This document shows positions 15,951-26,490 of a DNA stretch of 64,000 nt, piece after piece. The translations under genes were made by a program, and so were the position numbers. The number at the start of each line of letters is the position of its first letter. Within the stretch, counting starts at the first letter, position 1. The notes beneath the pieces are model-generated. The model saw nothing but the letters and a program-made list of their open reading frames with translations. It did not search any database and was not told the DNA's origin. This DNA is from Novosphingobium sp. (GTDB lineage: Bacteria > Pseudomonadota > Alphaproteobacteria > Sphingomonadales > Sphingomonadaceae), in the NCBI RefSeq assembly GCF_020852455.1, contig NZ_JADZAT010000032.1:267540-331539 (forward strand), in the 5' to 3' direction.

Positions 15951-16730
15951 TTAGAGCGTGAAGCCCTCGCCCAGGTACAGGCGGCGCACGTTTTCGTCCT
16001 GCACCAGATCTTCCGGGCTGCCGGCGAACAGCACTTGCCCGCCATAGATGATGCAGGCGCGATCGACGATATCGAGCGTCTCGCGCACGTTGTGATCGGT
16101 GATCAGCACGCCGATCCCGCGCTGCTTCAAGTCCTTCACCAGGTCGCGGATGTCGCTGATCGACAGCGGGTCGATCCCGGCGAAGGGTTCGTCGAGCAGC
16201 ATGATCGAGGGCTTGGCAGCCAGCGCCCGGGCAATCTCGCAGCGGCGGCGTTCCCCGCCCGACAGCGCCATCGCCGGGCTGGCGCGCAGCCGGGTGAGGC
16301 CGAATTCGCCCAGCAGCCGTTCAAGCTCGTCGGCGCGGGTCGCCGCATCGGGTTCGACCAGTTCGAGCACGCAATTGATGTTCTGTTCGACCGTCAGCCC
16401 GCGAAAGATCGAGGTTTCCTGCGGCAGGTAGCCCAGCCCCAGGATTGCGCGGCGATACATCGGCAGCTGGGTAACATCGACCCCGTCCATCAGGATCCGG
16501 CCCGAATCCGGCTTCACCAGCCCCATGATCGAATAGAAGCAGGTGGTCTTGCCCGCACCGTTGGGGCCCAGCAGCCCCAGCACTTCGCCCTTGCCCACCG
16601 ATAGCGAGATATCGGTCAGCACCGCGCGCTTGTCATAGCTCTTGGCGATCGAGATCACTTCCAGCCCGCCCTGCGGGATCGGCTGGGCAGCGCTGACGAC
16701 GGGGGCGGGGTGCTGTTCGGTCGTGGTCAT
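15951..16730 (-). CDS. lptB: LPS export ABC transporter ATP-binding protein
   Basis: 259 residues from MTTTEQ; an upstream in-frame start would add 30 residues of non-conserved sequence. ABC motifs: Walker A GPNGAGKTT, signature LSGGERRR, Walker B with DEPFAGIDP, and the H-loop TDHNVRE. With LptFG it powers lipopolysaccharide extraction from the inner membrane. It lies directly before rpoN. The lptC and lptA genes that commonly precede it are absent here: the region upstream holds a divergent small membrane protein. Confidence 0.95.
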   Translation of the reverse strand: MTTTEQHPAPVVSAAQPIPQGGLEVISIAKSYDKRAVLTDISLSVGKGEVLGLLGPNGAGKTTCFYSIMGLVKPDSGRILMDGVDVTQLPMYRRAILGLGYLPQETSIFRGLTVEQNINCVLELVEPDAATRADELERLLGEFGLTRLRASPAMALSGGERRRCEIARALAAKPSIMLLDEPFAGIDPLSISDIRDLVKDLKQRGIGVLITDHNVRETLDIVDRACIIYGGQVLFAGSPEDLVQDENVRRLYLGEGFTL

Positions 16731-16904
16731 TGTCTGGCGATTTAGGTGCTCGTGCGGGGCTGGGCAAGCGGTGTTCGTCGATCTGGCAGGTTTCTTGCAC
16801 GGATGGTGCCCACAAGCCATGCGCGCAAATGCTTAACGAGACTTGCCTGCCAGGCCATTCGGTGATTTACTCGCTCCATAAGGGGATAAAGAGAGGGGTT
16901 GGCC

Positions 16905-17276
16905 ATGGCAAAGGCATGGAACGGCGCTAGGCTCGCGGCGGATCGTCAGCTCGATTGGCGCAAGAAGATGAGCGACAACATCGCTTATGCCTTGCTGGTC
17001 TACACCGCCTTGCAGATCTTCGTCACCATGGGCGCACTGCACGGTAGCGGCGGCTCGTTGCTGCCCTATTTCGCGCTGATCATTCTGGTCGCCGGAATCA
17101 TCCCGGCCTGCCGCAGGTTCGAGAAGCGCTGGAACCGGCTGAGCGACACCCAGGCCGCCGATCCCGAATTTGCCAGCCAGTTCCGCCGCGACCGGATGTG
17201 GGTCTGGGCCCTGGCGCTGGGCCTGCCGTTTCTGGTCACCGCGATGTTCAAGGGACTGGCGCTGGCTTTCGGCTGA
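16905..17276 (+). CDS. Small membrane protein, uncharacterised
   Basis: 123 residues from ATG 16905, preceded by GAGAGGGG; a TTG two codons earlier is also possible. Three hydrophobic helices at about 27-45, 51-69 and 100-120 are separated by basic stretches such as RRFEKRWNRL. No family recognised. It is transcribed divergently from lptB. Confidence 0.7.
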   Translation: MAKAWNGARLAADRQLDWRKKMSDNIAYALLVYTALQIFVTMGALHGSGGSLLPYFALIILVAGIIPACRRFEKRWNRLSDTQAADPEFASQFRRDRMWVWALALGLPFLVTAMFKGLALAFG

Positions 17277-17338
17277 TTGCGCTTTCCGCTTCGGCTCCCT
17301 AGATCGGCGGCTCGCAACCGCCGGAGTACACCCGTTTC

Positions 17339-18685
17339 ATGCTTAGTCCCGCCCAGGCCCAGGACCGCGCCGCCGCGCTGATCGACTTTGCGCGCAAAGC
17401 CGGGGCGGATGCCGCCGATGCGGTCTATTCGGGCGAATCGAGTGAAGCCGTGCAGGTCCGGCTGGGCGCGCTCGAAGATGTCGAGCGCAGCGAATCCGAA
17501 CATCTCGGCCTGCGGGTCTTCGTTGGCCGGCGCTCGGCCTCGATCGGATCGAGCGACCTGTCGGATGCGGCCTTGCAGGAACTGGCCAGCCGCGCGGTGG
17601 CCATGGCGCGGCTGGCGCCCGAGGATCCCTATGCCGGCCTGGCCGCGGAAGCGCTGCTGCTGCGCACGGAGCCGGCCGGGCTCGACCTGATCGACGCGGG
17701 AGAGCCGGGGCCGGCGCGGCTGCGCGAACTGGCGCTCGAGGCCGAGGATGCCGCGCGCGCAGTGGCCGGGGTGACCAACAGCGAAGGGGCTTCGGCCGGA
17801 TCCGGCGGGCGCAGCCTGGCACTGGTGACCAGCCACGGCTTTGCCGGATCGTTCGGTTCGACCAGCCATCAGATCAGCGCCACGGTGATCGCCGGCGAAG
17901 GCGCCGGGATGCAGCGCGACTATGCCTGGCGCAGCGCGCATCACCTGGCCGATCTGCCCTCAGCGGCAGAGATCGGGACCCAGGCCGGCAATCGCGCGGT
18001 GGCCCGGCTCAGTCCCGGACGTCTCAAGAGTGGGCCCATGCCTGTGGTGTTCGATCCGCGCGTCGGCGGTACCTTGATCGGCCATCTGGCCGGGGCGATC
18101 AGTGGCAGCGCGATTGCCCGGCGCGCCAGCTTCCTGCTGGGCAAGGACCTGGCCCAGGTCTTTGCGCCTGGCGTGACTGTGATCGACGATCCGCTGCGCC
18201 CGCGCGGGCTGGGTTCGCGGCCGTTCGACGGCGAAGGCTTGCCCACCGCACTGCGGATGCTGGTTGAGGACGGGCGACTGACCGGCTGGCTGATGGACAG
18301 CGCGGCGGCACGGCAACTCGGCGGTACGCCGACCGGCCATGCGGTACGCGGTGCGGGCGGAGCGCCAGGAGTCGGGATCAGCAACCTGCATCTTGCCGCC
18401 GGCACCCTGTCGGTGGCTGAACTGATCGCGGATATCGCCGATGGGGTGCTGGTAACCGAACTGATCGGCCAGGGCGTCAACGCGGTGACCGGCGACTACA
18501 GTCGCGGCGCTTCAGGCTTCCGGATTATCAAGGGCGCAATCGCCGGGCCGGTCGCCGAATTCACCGTGGCCGGGAACCTGCTCGACATGTTCGCCGGGCT
18601 GACTCCGGCGAACGACCTTGAATGGCACCGCAGCGTCAATGTGCCGACGATCCGGGTCGACGGGATGACCGTAGCGGGGGATTGA
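17339..18685 (+). CDS. pmbA: TldD/PmbA family protein
   Basis: 448 residues, the length of PmbA (TldE). The N-terminal half has the A-x-Y/E-x pattern of the family (GADAADAVYSGESSEAVQVRLG, in two parts over 22-44), and the C-terminal barrel contains GAISGSAIARRASFLLGKDLAQ and NAVTGDYSRGASGF. The metal-binding HExxxH of TldD is absent, as expected for the PmbA/TldE subunit. TldD/PmbA heterodimers degrade small unfolded peptides and mature modified peptides such as microcin B17. No tldD is in this window. Confidence 0.92.
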   Translation: MLSPAQAQDRAAALIDFARKAGADAADAVYSGESSEAVQVRLGALEDVERSESEHLGLRVFVGRRSASIGSSDLSDAALQELASRAVAMARLAPEDPYAGLAAEALLLRTEPAGLDLIDAGEPGPARLRELALEAEDAARAVAGVTNSEGASAGSGGRSLALVTSHGFAGSFGSTSHQISATVIAGEGAGMQRDYAWRSAHHLADLPSAAEIGTQAGNRAVARLSPGRLKSGPMPVVFDPRVGGTLIGHLAGAISGSAIARRASFLLGKDLAQVFAPGVTVIDDPLRPRGLGSRPFDGEGLPTALRMLVEDGRLTGWLMDSAAARQLGGTPTGHAVRGAGGAPGVGISNLHLAAGTLSVAELIADIADGVLVTELIGQGVNAVTGDYSRGASGFRIIKGAIAGPVAEFTVAGNLLDMFAGLTPANDLEWHRSVNVPTIRVDGMTVAGD

Positions 18686-18699
18686 GTTTCTGTCGGTAC

Positions 18700-18756
18700 G
18701 CTGATCGCCTCCGCGATCAGCTTGGCCTGGCCTGGAATACCCGGATGGGTATTCCA
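18700..18756. repeat. Two consecutive perfect hairpins between convergent pmbA and ppa (REP-like)
   Basis: GCTGATCGC/GCGATCAGC (18700-18721, 4-nt loop CTCC) is followed by TGGAATACCC/GGGTATTCCA (18733-18756, 4-nt loop GGAT). The segment CCGCGATCAGCTTGGCCTGGCC is nearly repeated, inverted, at 57236-57257. Likely a repeat unit that also terminates transcription. Confidence 0.65.
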
Positions 18757-18764
18757 CACCGCCG

Positions 18765-19304
18765 TCAGGCGGACAAAGACTTCTTGTACCGCTCGATGCA
18801 TTCCAGCACGACGCGCTTGGCATCGTCGGCATCGCCCCACTTGCCGATCCGCACCCACTTTTCCTTTTCCAGGTCCTTGTAGTGGGTGAAGAAGTGCTCG
18901 ATTTGCGCCAGCACGATCGAGGGCAGGTCCTTCTGTTCGCCGATGTCCGAATAGTACGGGAAGGTCGAATCGACCGGCACGCAGATCAGCTTTTCATCGC
19001 CGCCGTGTTCATCTTCGAGGTTGAGCACACCGATTGGTCGGGCGCGCACCACGCAGCCCGGGACGAACGGCGAGCGCGCGATCACCAGCGCGTCGAGCGG
19101 GTCGCCATCGTCCGACAGGGTGTGCGGAATGAAGCCGTAATTGGCCGGATAGCGCATCGGCGTGTGCAGGATCCGGTCAACGAACAGTGCGCCCGATTCC
19201 TTGTCGAACTCGTACTTCACCGGTTCGCCGCCGACCGGCACTTCGATGATCACGTTCAGGCTCTCGGGCGGATTGTCGCCCACGGGGATCTTGTCGATAC
19301 GCAT
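18765..19304 (-). CDS. ppa: Inorganic pyrophosphatase (family I)
   Basis: 179 residues, standard for prokaryotic hexameric enzymes. Metal-binding signature DDGDPLDALV and flanking YPANYGFIPHT are present, as are the active-site Lys and Arg region KYEFDKESG. It hydrolyses PPi to phosphate, driving nucleotide and nucleic-acid synthesis. Single gene, convergent with pmbA. Confidence 0.97.
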   Translation of the reverse strand: MRIDKIPVGDNPPESLNVIIEVPVGGEPVKYEFDKESGALFVDRILHTPMRYPANYGFIPHTLSDDGDPLDALVIARSPFVPGCVVRARPIGVLNLEDEHGGDEKLICVPVDSTFPYYSDIGEQKDLPSIVLAQIEHFFTHYKDLEKEKWVRIGKWGDADDAKRVVLECIERYKKSLSA

Positions 19305-19370
19305 GGTCAGCGCCCTTAGCCGCGCTCATGCTGCGCTGCAACACCGACATTGGTCGAACCGGGGCCGAAA

Positions 19371-20027
19371 TCAGCCCAGTGCATTGATGGTGAAGGCGAT
19401 CACCCCGATGTTGAAGGCAAAGGCCGCCAGGCTGTGCAGCAGGGCGATGTGCCGGATCCGGGGCGCGGTGATCTGGGTGTCAGAGGTCTGGAAGGTCATC
19501 CCCAGGGTCAGCGCGAAATAGGCGAAATCGCGGTAATCGGGTGTCCGGGTGCCGGGGAATTCGATCCCGGCGCGGTGTTCGCCGCCCTCGCCGCCGCCGA
19601 AGTAGTAGAGGTGCGCATAGTGCAGCCCATAGACGGCGTTGGCGAACAGCCAGGCGAGCGTCAGCGTGATCAGCAGCCGGGCCATCGCGCTGCCATCGCC
19701 GCCGCGTGCGGCGGCCAGCTCGCCCGAGATTGCCGCCATCACCACCGCCACCAGCACTGTGCTGATCACCAGCACCAGCGTGCGGTTGGCATCGTTCGCA
19801 TCGGCATGGCGGCGCATTTCGGCCAGCGGGAAGTGCCTGAGCAGCGGGACCAGCGAAAGCAGGAATACCGCCGCAGCCAGGTCAAAGCCGATCGCCAGGG
19901 CATCCTGCCACTGCGCGCCCGGCGCGATTCCCCGCCAGGCCAGATAGCCCAGCGGCAACAGCAGGATGAACACCACAAAGCGCAGCGGGGCGATCCGGTT
20001 GCCGATCGAGAGCCCCGCCCGGGCCAT
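19371..20027 (-). CDS. DUF1345 membrane protein
   Basis: 218 residues with about five transmembrane helices. The conserved DUF1345 core is visible: HYAHLYY and YRDFAYFALTLGMTFQTSDTQI, followed by RHIALLHSLAAFAFN. Function unknown; some relatives resemble ion-channel proteins. The ATG is immediately after the stop of the M61 peptidase gene, so the two are one transcript. Confidence 0.9.
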   Translation of the reverse strand: MARAGLSIGNRIAPLRFVVFILLLPLGYLAWRGIAPGAQWQDALAIGFDLAAAVFLLSLVPLLRHFPLAEMRRHADANDANRTLVLVISTVLVAVVMAAISGELAAARGGDGSAMARLLITLTLAWLFANAVYGLHYAHLYYFGGGEGGEHRAGIEFPGTRTPDYRDFAYFALTLGMTFQTSDTQITAPRIRHIALLHSLAAFAFNIGVIAFTINALG

Positions 20028-21995
20028 CTATTTCGCCTTCGCCTTGGTCTTTGCCTTGGGCAGCGGGCGTTTCGGTGCGAGCAGCAGGTCCAGCCCGGCC
20101 GGTGCCTTGCCGGCTGCAGTGCGTTCCAGCCAGGGCCAGCGCAGCCCGCCGCGATAGTCGATCCGGATCGTGCGATAGCGATCGCCGCGCTTCAGCAGCA
20201 GCTCGATCCCGCCGCCCTGCCGGGCCAGCTGGATCGCCTGTTTGATCGTGTCGGCCGAATAGGTCAGCCCGCCCACCGCCACCACCTGGGTGCCGTTGAC
20301 GATCCCGGCGTTGAAGGCCGGGCTGTCCCACTGGACCGAACCGACCTTGCCGTCCTTGTCGAGCACCAGCCCCAGCGAATGGACCAGCGACAGGTTCTTG
20401 CCCGCGGCCATCCGTGCCTTGTCATAGGAATTGGGCTGGTCTTTCCAGATCAGGCGATACCCGCCCGCCTCGATCCCGCCCAGCGGGGCCGGCTGGTCCG
20501 GCTGGTTGAGCCGGGTGTCGATGAAGCTTTTCCAGTCATGCGGATAGACCGCGTTGAGCGTGGCTTCGACGTCGGCCTGCTCAAAGGTCAGCTGGCCCCA
20601 GTCGCCCGGGTTCATCCCGAAGAAGGCGCGGGCGAAATCGTCGATGCTCTTGCGCCCGCCGGTGCCCTGGCGAATCAGCTGGTCGGCCTCAAGCCAGAAC
20701 AGCGCGCCTTCGCTGTAATAGTCGGTCCCGCGCGCCAGCGAGGGCCAGGGCTTGGGCTTGCGATAGCCCAGCGCCGGATCGAACCCGGTGTCCTCGATCG
20801 AGCGCCAGCGCCGACCGGCCTGTTCGGAATACTTGCCGGCGATGCTGGCCAGCTGGCCCAGCACCATGTCCTTCGATTGCAGCCCGGACCGCGCGGCCAG
20901 CACCAGCCCCCAGAACTCGTCCTGGCCTTCATAGGCCCAGAGCAGGTCGCCCTGCATCGGCTGGCGATAGTCGGGGGTCCACAGCCGCGCCGGGCGGCGG
21001 TACTTGCCCGACCACGAATGGCTGAACTCGTGCGGCACCAGGTCGCGGTCGCTTTCGTTCTTGTCCCATTCGGTGAAGGCATCGCTGTCGAGCGTGTTCT
21101 CGCTCGACCGGTGATGCTCCAGCCCGATCCCGCCCAGCTTGTCGGTCGCGCCCAGCAGCACGTCGTAATGGTCGAAGTGCTTCGCCCCGAAGGCCAGCAG
21201 CGCCTCGTCAACCAGCGCGCGGTAGGCGGCGATATGTTCGTCCTTCGCGGCCAGCCCCTCGGCGCCATCGGCAAACAGGTTGAGCGCAACGCCCTGGCCA
21301 AGGTCCCACTTGCGGAAATGCCGCCCGGCGAACAGCGGCGAATCGACCAGCGTTTCATAGCTGGTTTCGGCCCAGCTCAGCCGCTCACCCTGGCCTTCAC
21401 GCCCGTCAAGCGCGGTCGCCGCGCTCCATCCGCGCGGCAGCAGCAGGCTGGGGCGGACGCGGATCTGGCGCACATAGTGCCCGGCCGGATAGAGGCTCAT
21501 CTTCTCCCACTGCAGGTTGAGCATGTCGGGGGTCATGGTCACGCGGCCTTCGCTGTCCTGCAGCGGAGCGGTGTGGATGAACCGCGCGGTGACACTGCTC
21601 GCCCCGGCCGGCAGTTCGACATGGAAGGCCCACAGCTCAACCGGATCGCGCTTCCATTGCAGCTTCTGGCCATTCGCTTCGAACTGCAGGTCGACCAGCT
21701 GGGTGATCGGCCCGGTCGGCGCGTGGTTGCCGGGCAGCCACTGCGGGTAGAGCAGCGTGATCCGCCGGGTGTTCGGCGCCAGCGGGATCGTTTCGGTCAC
21801 CCTGAACAGACCGCGCGCAGTGTCGCTGGCATCGACATCCAGCAGGATCGTGCCGCCCGGGTATGGAATGTCGCGGGCAGTGGGCACCTGCTGTGACAGC
21901 GGCACCGCCTGCGGCATGGAATTGGCGGCCAAGGCCGCAGTCGAAGCGGCGGCCAGCGCCAGCGCAATCAGTTTCCCCTTCATCCGCCGCTTCAT
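20028..21995 (-). CDS. M61 family metallopeptidase (glycyl aminopeptidase-like), secreted
   Basis: 655 residues from MKRRMKGKL, which begins a signal peptide ending at AALA-AN; a TTG start 14 codons earlier is possible but lacks a leader role. Zinc motif HEFSHSW with a downstream Glu in YEGQDEFWG, and the M61 N-terminal sandwich (LLYPQWLPGNHAPTGPI). A C-terminal PDZ-like region (LGLVLDKDGKVGSVQWDSPAFNAGIVNG, in parts) is followed by a Lys/Ala tail. Acts in the periplasm on short Gly- or Ala-starting peptides. Confidence 0.92.
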   Translation of the reverse strand: MKRRMKGKLIALALAAASTAALAANSMPQAVPLSQQVPTARDIPYPGGTILLDVDASDTARGLFRVTETIPLAPNTRRITLLYPQWLPGNHAPTGPITQLVDLQFEANGQKLQWKRDPVELWAFHVELPAGASSVTARFIHTAPLQDSEGRVTMTPDMLNLQWEKMSLYPAGHYVRQIRVRPSLLLPRGWSAATALDGREGQGERLSWAETSYETLVDSPLFAGRHFRKWDLGQGVALNLFADGAEGLAAKDEHIAAYRALVDEALLAFGAKHFDHYDVLLGATDKLGGIGLEHHRSSENTLDSDAFTEWDKNESDRDLVPHEFSHSWSGKYRRPARLWTPDYRQPMQGDLLWAYEGQDEFWGLVLAARSGLQSKDMVLGQLASIAGKYSEQAGRRWRSIEDTGFDPALGYRKPKPWPSLARGTDYYSEGALFWLEADQLIRQGTGGRKSIDDFARAFFGMNPGDWGQLTFEQADVEATLNAVYPHDWKSFIDTRLNQPDQPAPLGGIEAGGYRLIWKDQPNSYDKARMAAGKNLSLVHSLGLVLDKDGKVGSVQWDSPAFNAGIVNGTQVVAVGGLTYSADTIKQAIQLARQGGGIELLLKRGDRYRTIRIDYRGGLRWPWLERTAAGKAPAGLDLLLAPKRPLPKAKTKAKAK

Positions 21996-22106
21996 GCCGC
22001 CAAGCCGCCGGGAGTGCAATTGGTTGGAAGCTGACAAAGTTCACAGGGTCCTGAAAATGAAAAAGCGGCTGCTTTTCCTGCCGGGCGAATGATGGCAGCG
22101 CGGCGC

Positions 22107-22117
22107 GGTGTAGGAAA
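22107..22117 (-). promoter_or_regulatory. TTTCCTACACC promoter-like motif before the M61 gene
   Basis: The same 11-mer occurs on the minus strand in front of scoA (35424-35434) and rplJ (55585-55595). Position about 110 bp before the M61 start. Possibly part of a promoter; not proven. Confidence 0.35.
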
Positions 22118-22173
22118 GCGTGACGTGAAATCGCACTTCACGCGAAGGCTGTTGCAGACTAAGCGCGCAGACC

Positions 22174-23424
22174 ATGAACACACCACAGGCCATTCGCGGT
22201 ACCCAGGACATCTTCGGCGCAGAGGCTGAGGCTTTCGCCCATGTCGTCGAGACGTTCGAACGCGTGCGCAAGCTCTATCGCTTTCGCCGGGTCGAAATGC
22301 CGGTGTTCGAAAAGACCGAAGTGTTCAGCCGCTCGATCGGCGAGACCACCGATGTGGTTTCGAAAGAGATGTACAGCTTTGAGGATCGCGGCGGCGAAAG
22401 CCTGACCCTGCGGCCCGAATTCACCGCCGGGATCTGCCGCGCCTACCTCACCAACGGCTGGCAGCAGCACGCGCCGCTGAAGGTTGCGACCCACGGTCCA
22501 CTGTTCCGTTACGAGCGCCCGCAAAAGGGCCGCTATCGCCAGTTCCACCAGCTCGACGCCGAGATCCTTGGCGCGGGCGAACCGCAGGCCGATGTCGAGT
22601 TGCTGGTGCTGGCCGATCAGCTGCTCAAGGAACTGGGCATTTCGGACGGTGTCACGCTGATGCTCAACACGCTGGGCGATGGGGCAAGCCGCGAAGCCTG
22701 GCGACAGGCGCTGGTCGAATACTTCCGCGCGGTCTCGGGTGACCTTTCGGAGGATTCGCAGGACCGGCTCGAACGCAATCCGCTGCGGATCCTCGACAGC
22801 AAGGACCCGCGCGACAAGGCGTTTGTGGCAGATGCCCCGAAGATTGACGATTACCTGAGCGGCGAGGCGCAGGACTTCTTCGGCAAGGTCACTTCGGGGT
22901 TGGACGCTGCCGGCGTCGCCTGGACCCGCGCGCCGTCGCTGGTCCGCGGGCTCGACTACTACCGCCACACGGCGTTTGAGTTCGTCACCGACCGGCTGGG
23001 CGCACAAGGCACCGTGCTGGGCGGCGGGCGCTATGACGGGCTGATGGAAAGCCTGGGCGGGCCGCATACGCCAGCGGTGGGCTGGGCGGCCGGGATTGAG
23101 CGGCTGGCGATGCTGGTGGGTGAGAAAGAGACAGCGTTCGAATATCCTCCCGAAGTGGCAGTGGCGGTTGAAAGCGATGACAGGCTGCAAGATGCCATCG
23201 GTCTGGTAGCTTTCCTGCGCAGGGAAGGCATTGAATGCGAACTCTTTGCCGCCGGAAGTCCTCGCAAACGGTTCGACAAGGCACGGAAGTGCAACCCCGC
23301 TGTCCTGATTTCACTGGATATCCGGGATGGGGAGAAAACTCATTCCTTCCAGGCGATTGATGACGAATATGGCAGGGTCGCCTATATCACCACGACATAT
23401 GCGGAACGATATCCGCTTAAGTAG
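22174..23424 (+). CDS. hisS: Histidyl-tRNA synthetase
   Basis: 416 residues. Class II motifs: RGTQDIFG near the N-terminus, [16 protein letters not shown] (motif 2, residues about 110-125), the histidine A-loop [15 protein letters not shown], and motif 3 GGGRYDGL with [11 protein letters not shown]-terminal anticodon-binding domain follows. Charges tRNA(His). Divergent from the M61 peptidase. Confidence 0.97.
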   Translation: MNTPQAIRGTQDIFGAEAEAFAHVVETFERVRKLYRFRRVEMPVFEKTEVFSRSIGETTDVVSKEMYSFEDRGGESLTLRPEFTAGICRAYLTNGWQQHAPLKVATHGPLFRYERPQKGRYRQFHQLDAEILGAGEPQADVELLVLADQLLKELGISDGVTLMLNTLGDGASREAWRQALVEYFRAVSGDLSEDSQDRLERNPLRILDSKDPRDKAFVADAPKIDDYLSGEAQDFFGKVTSGLDAAGVAWTRAPSLVRGLDYYRHTAFEFVTDRLGAQGTVLGGGRYDGLMESLGGPHTPAVGWAAGIERLAMLVGEKETAFEYPPEVAVAVESDDRLQDAIGLVAFLRREGIECELFAAGSPRKRFDKARKCNPAVLISLDIRDGEKTHSFQAIDDEYGRVAYITTTYAERYPLK

Positions 23425-23442
23425 CCTGCTTCAAACTTTCTC

Positions 23443-23531
23443 CGTCACCCCGGGCTTGACCCGGGGTCCCGCTTTTCTTCTCGCGGCGGGTGAGTAAAGA
23501 AGCGGGATCCCGGCTCAGGGCCGGGATGACG
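23443..23531. repeat. Imperfect inverted repeat between hisS and prfA
   Basis: Two ~40-bp arms, CGTCACCCCGGGCTTGACCC... and its near-complement ending ...CAGGGCCGGGATGACG, enclose a short spacer. Each arm is itself partly self-complementary (CCCCGGGCTTGACCCGGGG). This matches the widespread alphaproteobacterial intergenic type with CCCGGCCTGAGCCGGG. It would form a long hairpin in RNA. Confidence 0.75.
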
Positions 23532-23551
23532 AAGGTAGAGTAGAACCGCGA

Positions 23552-24616
<1,065 letters not shown>

Positions 24617-24643
24617 GTGCCAGACGCGGACGGCAGGTGCATA

Positions 24644-24673
24644 ACTCTCCCTCCTCTTCAGAGGAGGGGGAGT
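24644..24673 (+). promoter_or_regulatory. Hairpin sequestering the prmC Shine-Dalgarno
   Basis: ACTCTCCCTCCTC (24644-24656) pairs along 13 bp with GAGGAGGGGGAGT (24661-24673), one G-U wobble, tetraloop TTCA. The 3' arm is the purine-rich ribosome binding site of prmC, whose ATG is at 24678. In the mRNA the site would be closed unless unwound. Confidence 0.7.
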
Positions 24674-24677
24674 CTTG

Positions 24678-25529
24678 ATGACCGCCGCTGACGCCATCCG
24701 CGCGGCTGCAGAGCAGCTTGCCGCCACCAGCGATACCGCCCGGCTCGACGGCGAAGTGCTGATGGCGCACTTGCTGGGCTGCACGCGGACGGAACTGCTG
24801 CTGCACCGCATGCAGGACCCCGCTCCGCCGGGCTTTGCCGCGCTGGTCGAGCGGCGCATGGGGCATGAGCCGGTGGCCTACATTACCGGGCGGCAAGAGT
24901 TCTATGGCTTGCCGTTCAGGGTTTCGCCCGCAGTGCTGATCCCGCGCGGGGATAGCGAGGTGCTGGTCGAGGCGGCGCTGGCAGCGCGGCCCAATGCACT
25001 GCGCGTGCTTGATTGCGGGACCGGCTCGGGCGCGCTGCTGCTGGCGGTACTGGCCTACCTGACCGCCGCGCGCGGGGTGGGGGTGGACCGGTCGGAAGAA
25101 GCGCTTGCCGTGGCCCGCGCCAATGCCGAGCAGCTGGGCTTGCGGCCCCAGGCCGAGTTCCGCCAGGCCGATTGGACCGCCGCAGGCTGGAGCGGAGAGC
25201 TGGGCCGGTTCGATCTGGTGCTGGCCAATCCGCCCTATGTTGAAAGCGATGCCGAGCTTGATCTTTCGGTGCGGGCACACGAACCTGCCGGCGCGCTGTT
25301 TGCCGGTCCTGACGGGCTTGACGATTACCGCGTGCTGGTGCCGCAACTGCCCGCCCTGCTGGCGCCGGGCGGGGTCGCGCTGGTCGAAATCGGGGCGAAG
25401 CAGGCCGAGGCGGTAATCGCGATCGGCGCGGCTGCGGGGCTGTCCGCCAGGCTCCATCACGACCTGGCCGGACGGCCGCGTGTGCTTGAATTCAAGATTT
25501 CGCTTGGCAAGCCGGGCGCGGACGCGTAA
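24678..25529 (+). CDS. prmC: Peptide chain release factor N5-glutamine methyltransferase
   Basis: 283 residues from ATG 24678 (a TTG lies one codon earlier). SAM-binding motif DCGTGSGALLLAVL and the catalytic NPPYVESDAELD are those of PrmC/HemK, preceded by the helical N-terminal domain that recognises the factor, with PVAYITGRQEFYGLPF. It methylates the GGQ glutamine of RF1/RF2, consistent with its place right after prfA. Confidence 0.95.
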   Translation: MTAADAIRAAAEQLAATSDTARLDGEVLMAHLLGCTRTELLLHRMQDPAPPGFAALVERRMGHEPVAYITGRQEFYGLPFRVSPAVLIPRGDSEVLVEAALAARPNALRVLDCGTGSGALLLAVLAYLTAARGVGVDRSEEALAVARANAEQLGLRPQAEFRQADWTAAGWSGELGRFDLVLANPPYVESDAELDLSVRAHEPAGALFAGPDGLDDYRVLVPQLPALLAPGGVALVEIGAKQAEAVIAIGAAAGLSARLHHDLAGRPRVLEFKISLGKPGADA

Positions 25530-25731
25530 ATCCGCGATCAGGCCAGCGCCGGTCCGCCAATGGCGGGACCCGCAGGCCAAATCCAGCATTTGCATCTGGT
25601 CGGCCTGCAATCGCCGCGCTTGTTCAGCAGATGTCGGAACCACGACGCGCAATGGGCGCCCGTGGCACTGGGTCACGCGGCCGGGCAGCCGGAATGCCGG
25701 CAAGGCCGACGGAATTAGGGAACAATACCCC

Positions 25732-26481
25732 TTGAATAACAATCGCGGGAATAACAACAACCGCCGGCGTGGCCGCGGTAATCGTCAGAACAACGGCGGC
25801 GGTGGTGGTCAGCAGCTTAACCGGATTGACAGCCGGGCGCGCGGCAATGCGCCCCAGCTGCTGGAAAAGTATCGTAAGCTGGCGCACGATGCGCACCTCA
25901 ACGGTGACCGGGTCCAGGCCGAATATTACCTGCAGTTCGCCGATCACTATTTCCGCGTCCTTGCCGATGCGCGCCTGCGCCAGGAAGAACAGCGCCAGCG
26001 CCGTGACGAGCGCTGGGAAGGCGGCAACGAGGATGCTGACGAGGGCGAGGAATTTTCCAGCGCCAGCGATTTCCCCAGCTTCGATCAGCCGACCTTCACC
26101 CGCCCGCAGCGTGACAACCGCCCGCAGCGCGAAGAGCGCGAAAGCGAAGCGCCCCGCGCCGAAGCGGATGCCGAGGCCGAAGCCGAGCAGGCCGAGGATG
26201 CCGGGGGCGACAACCCCTACGAACCCGCCGAGAACCCGTTCCTGCGCGAAAACCGCAATCGTGGCGGACTACGTCCGCGCCGCGAACGCGGGCCGCGCCG
26301 CGACGAGCAGGGCGATGCCGAACCGGCCGGGCTCGATCCAGCTTCGCTGCCTCCGGCCATCTCGGCCGGGCGCGACGAACCCGAAGCGGGTGAGGACGCG
26401 CCCAAGCCGCGCCGCGGCCGTCCGCGCAAGAAGCCGGCCGGTGACGATACCGGCGGCGAAGCGCTCGAATCGGTTGGCTGA
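25732..26481 (+). CDS. DUF4167 domain protein
   Basis: 249 residues starting at TTG (MNNNRGNNNNRRRGRG) after AGGGAA. The Asn/Arg/Gly-rich start and RARGNAPQLLEKYRKLAHDAHLNGDRVQAEYYLQFADHYFRVL (residues about 32-75) are the DUF4167 core common to alphaproteobacteria. The rest is acidic/basic low-complexity sequence ending with RRGRPRKK, suggesting RNA or DNA binding. The 202 bp before it (25530-25731) hold no recognisable gene. Confidence 0.88.
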   Translation: MNNNRGNNNNRRRGRGNRQNNGGGGGQQLNRIDSRARGNAPQLLEKYRKLAHDAHLNGDRVQAEYYLQFADHYFRVLADARLRQEEQRQRRDERWEGGNEDADEGEEFSSASDFPSFDQPTFTRPQRDNRPQREERESEAPRAEADAEAEAEQAEDAGGDNPYEPAENPFLRENRNRGGLRPRRERGPRRDEQGDAEPAGLDPASLPPAISAGRDEPEAGEDAPKPRRGRPRKKPAGDDTGGEALESVG

Positions 26482-26490
26482 TCCGGGCGC

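Noticed and set aside
19350..21896. 848-codon open frame on the plus strand opposite the M61 and DUF1345 genes
   Set aside because: Complement of well-supported genes; Gln/Arg/Pro-rich shadow sequence.
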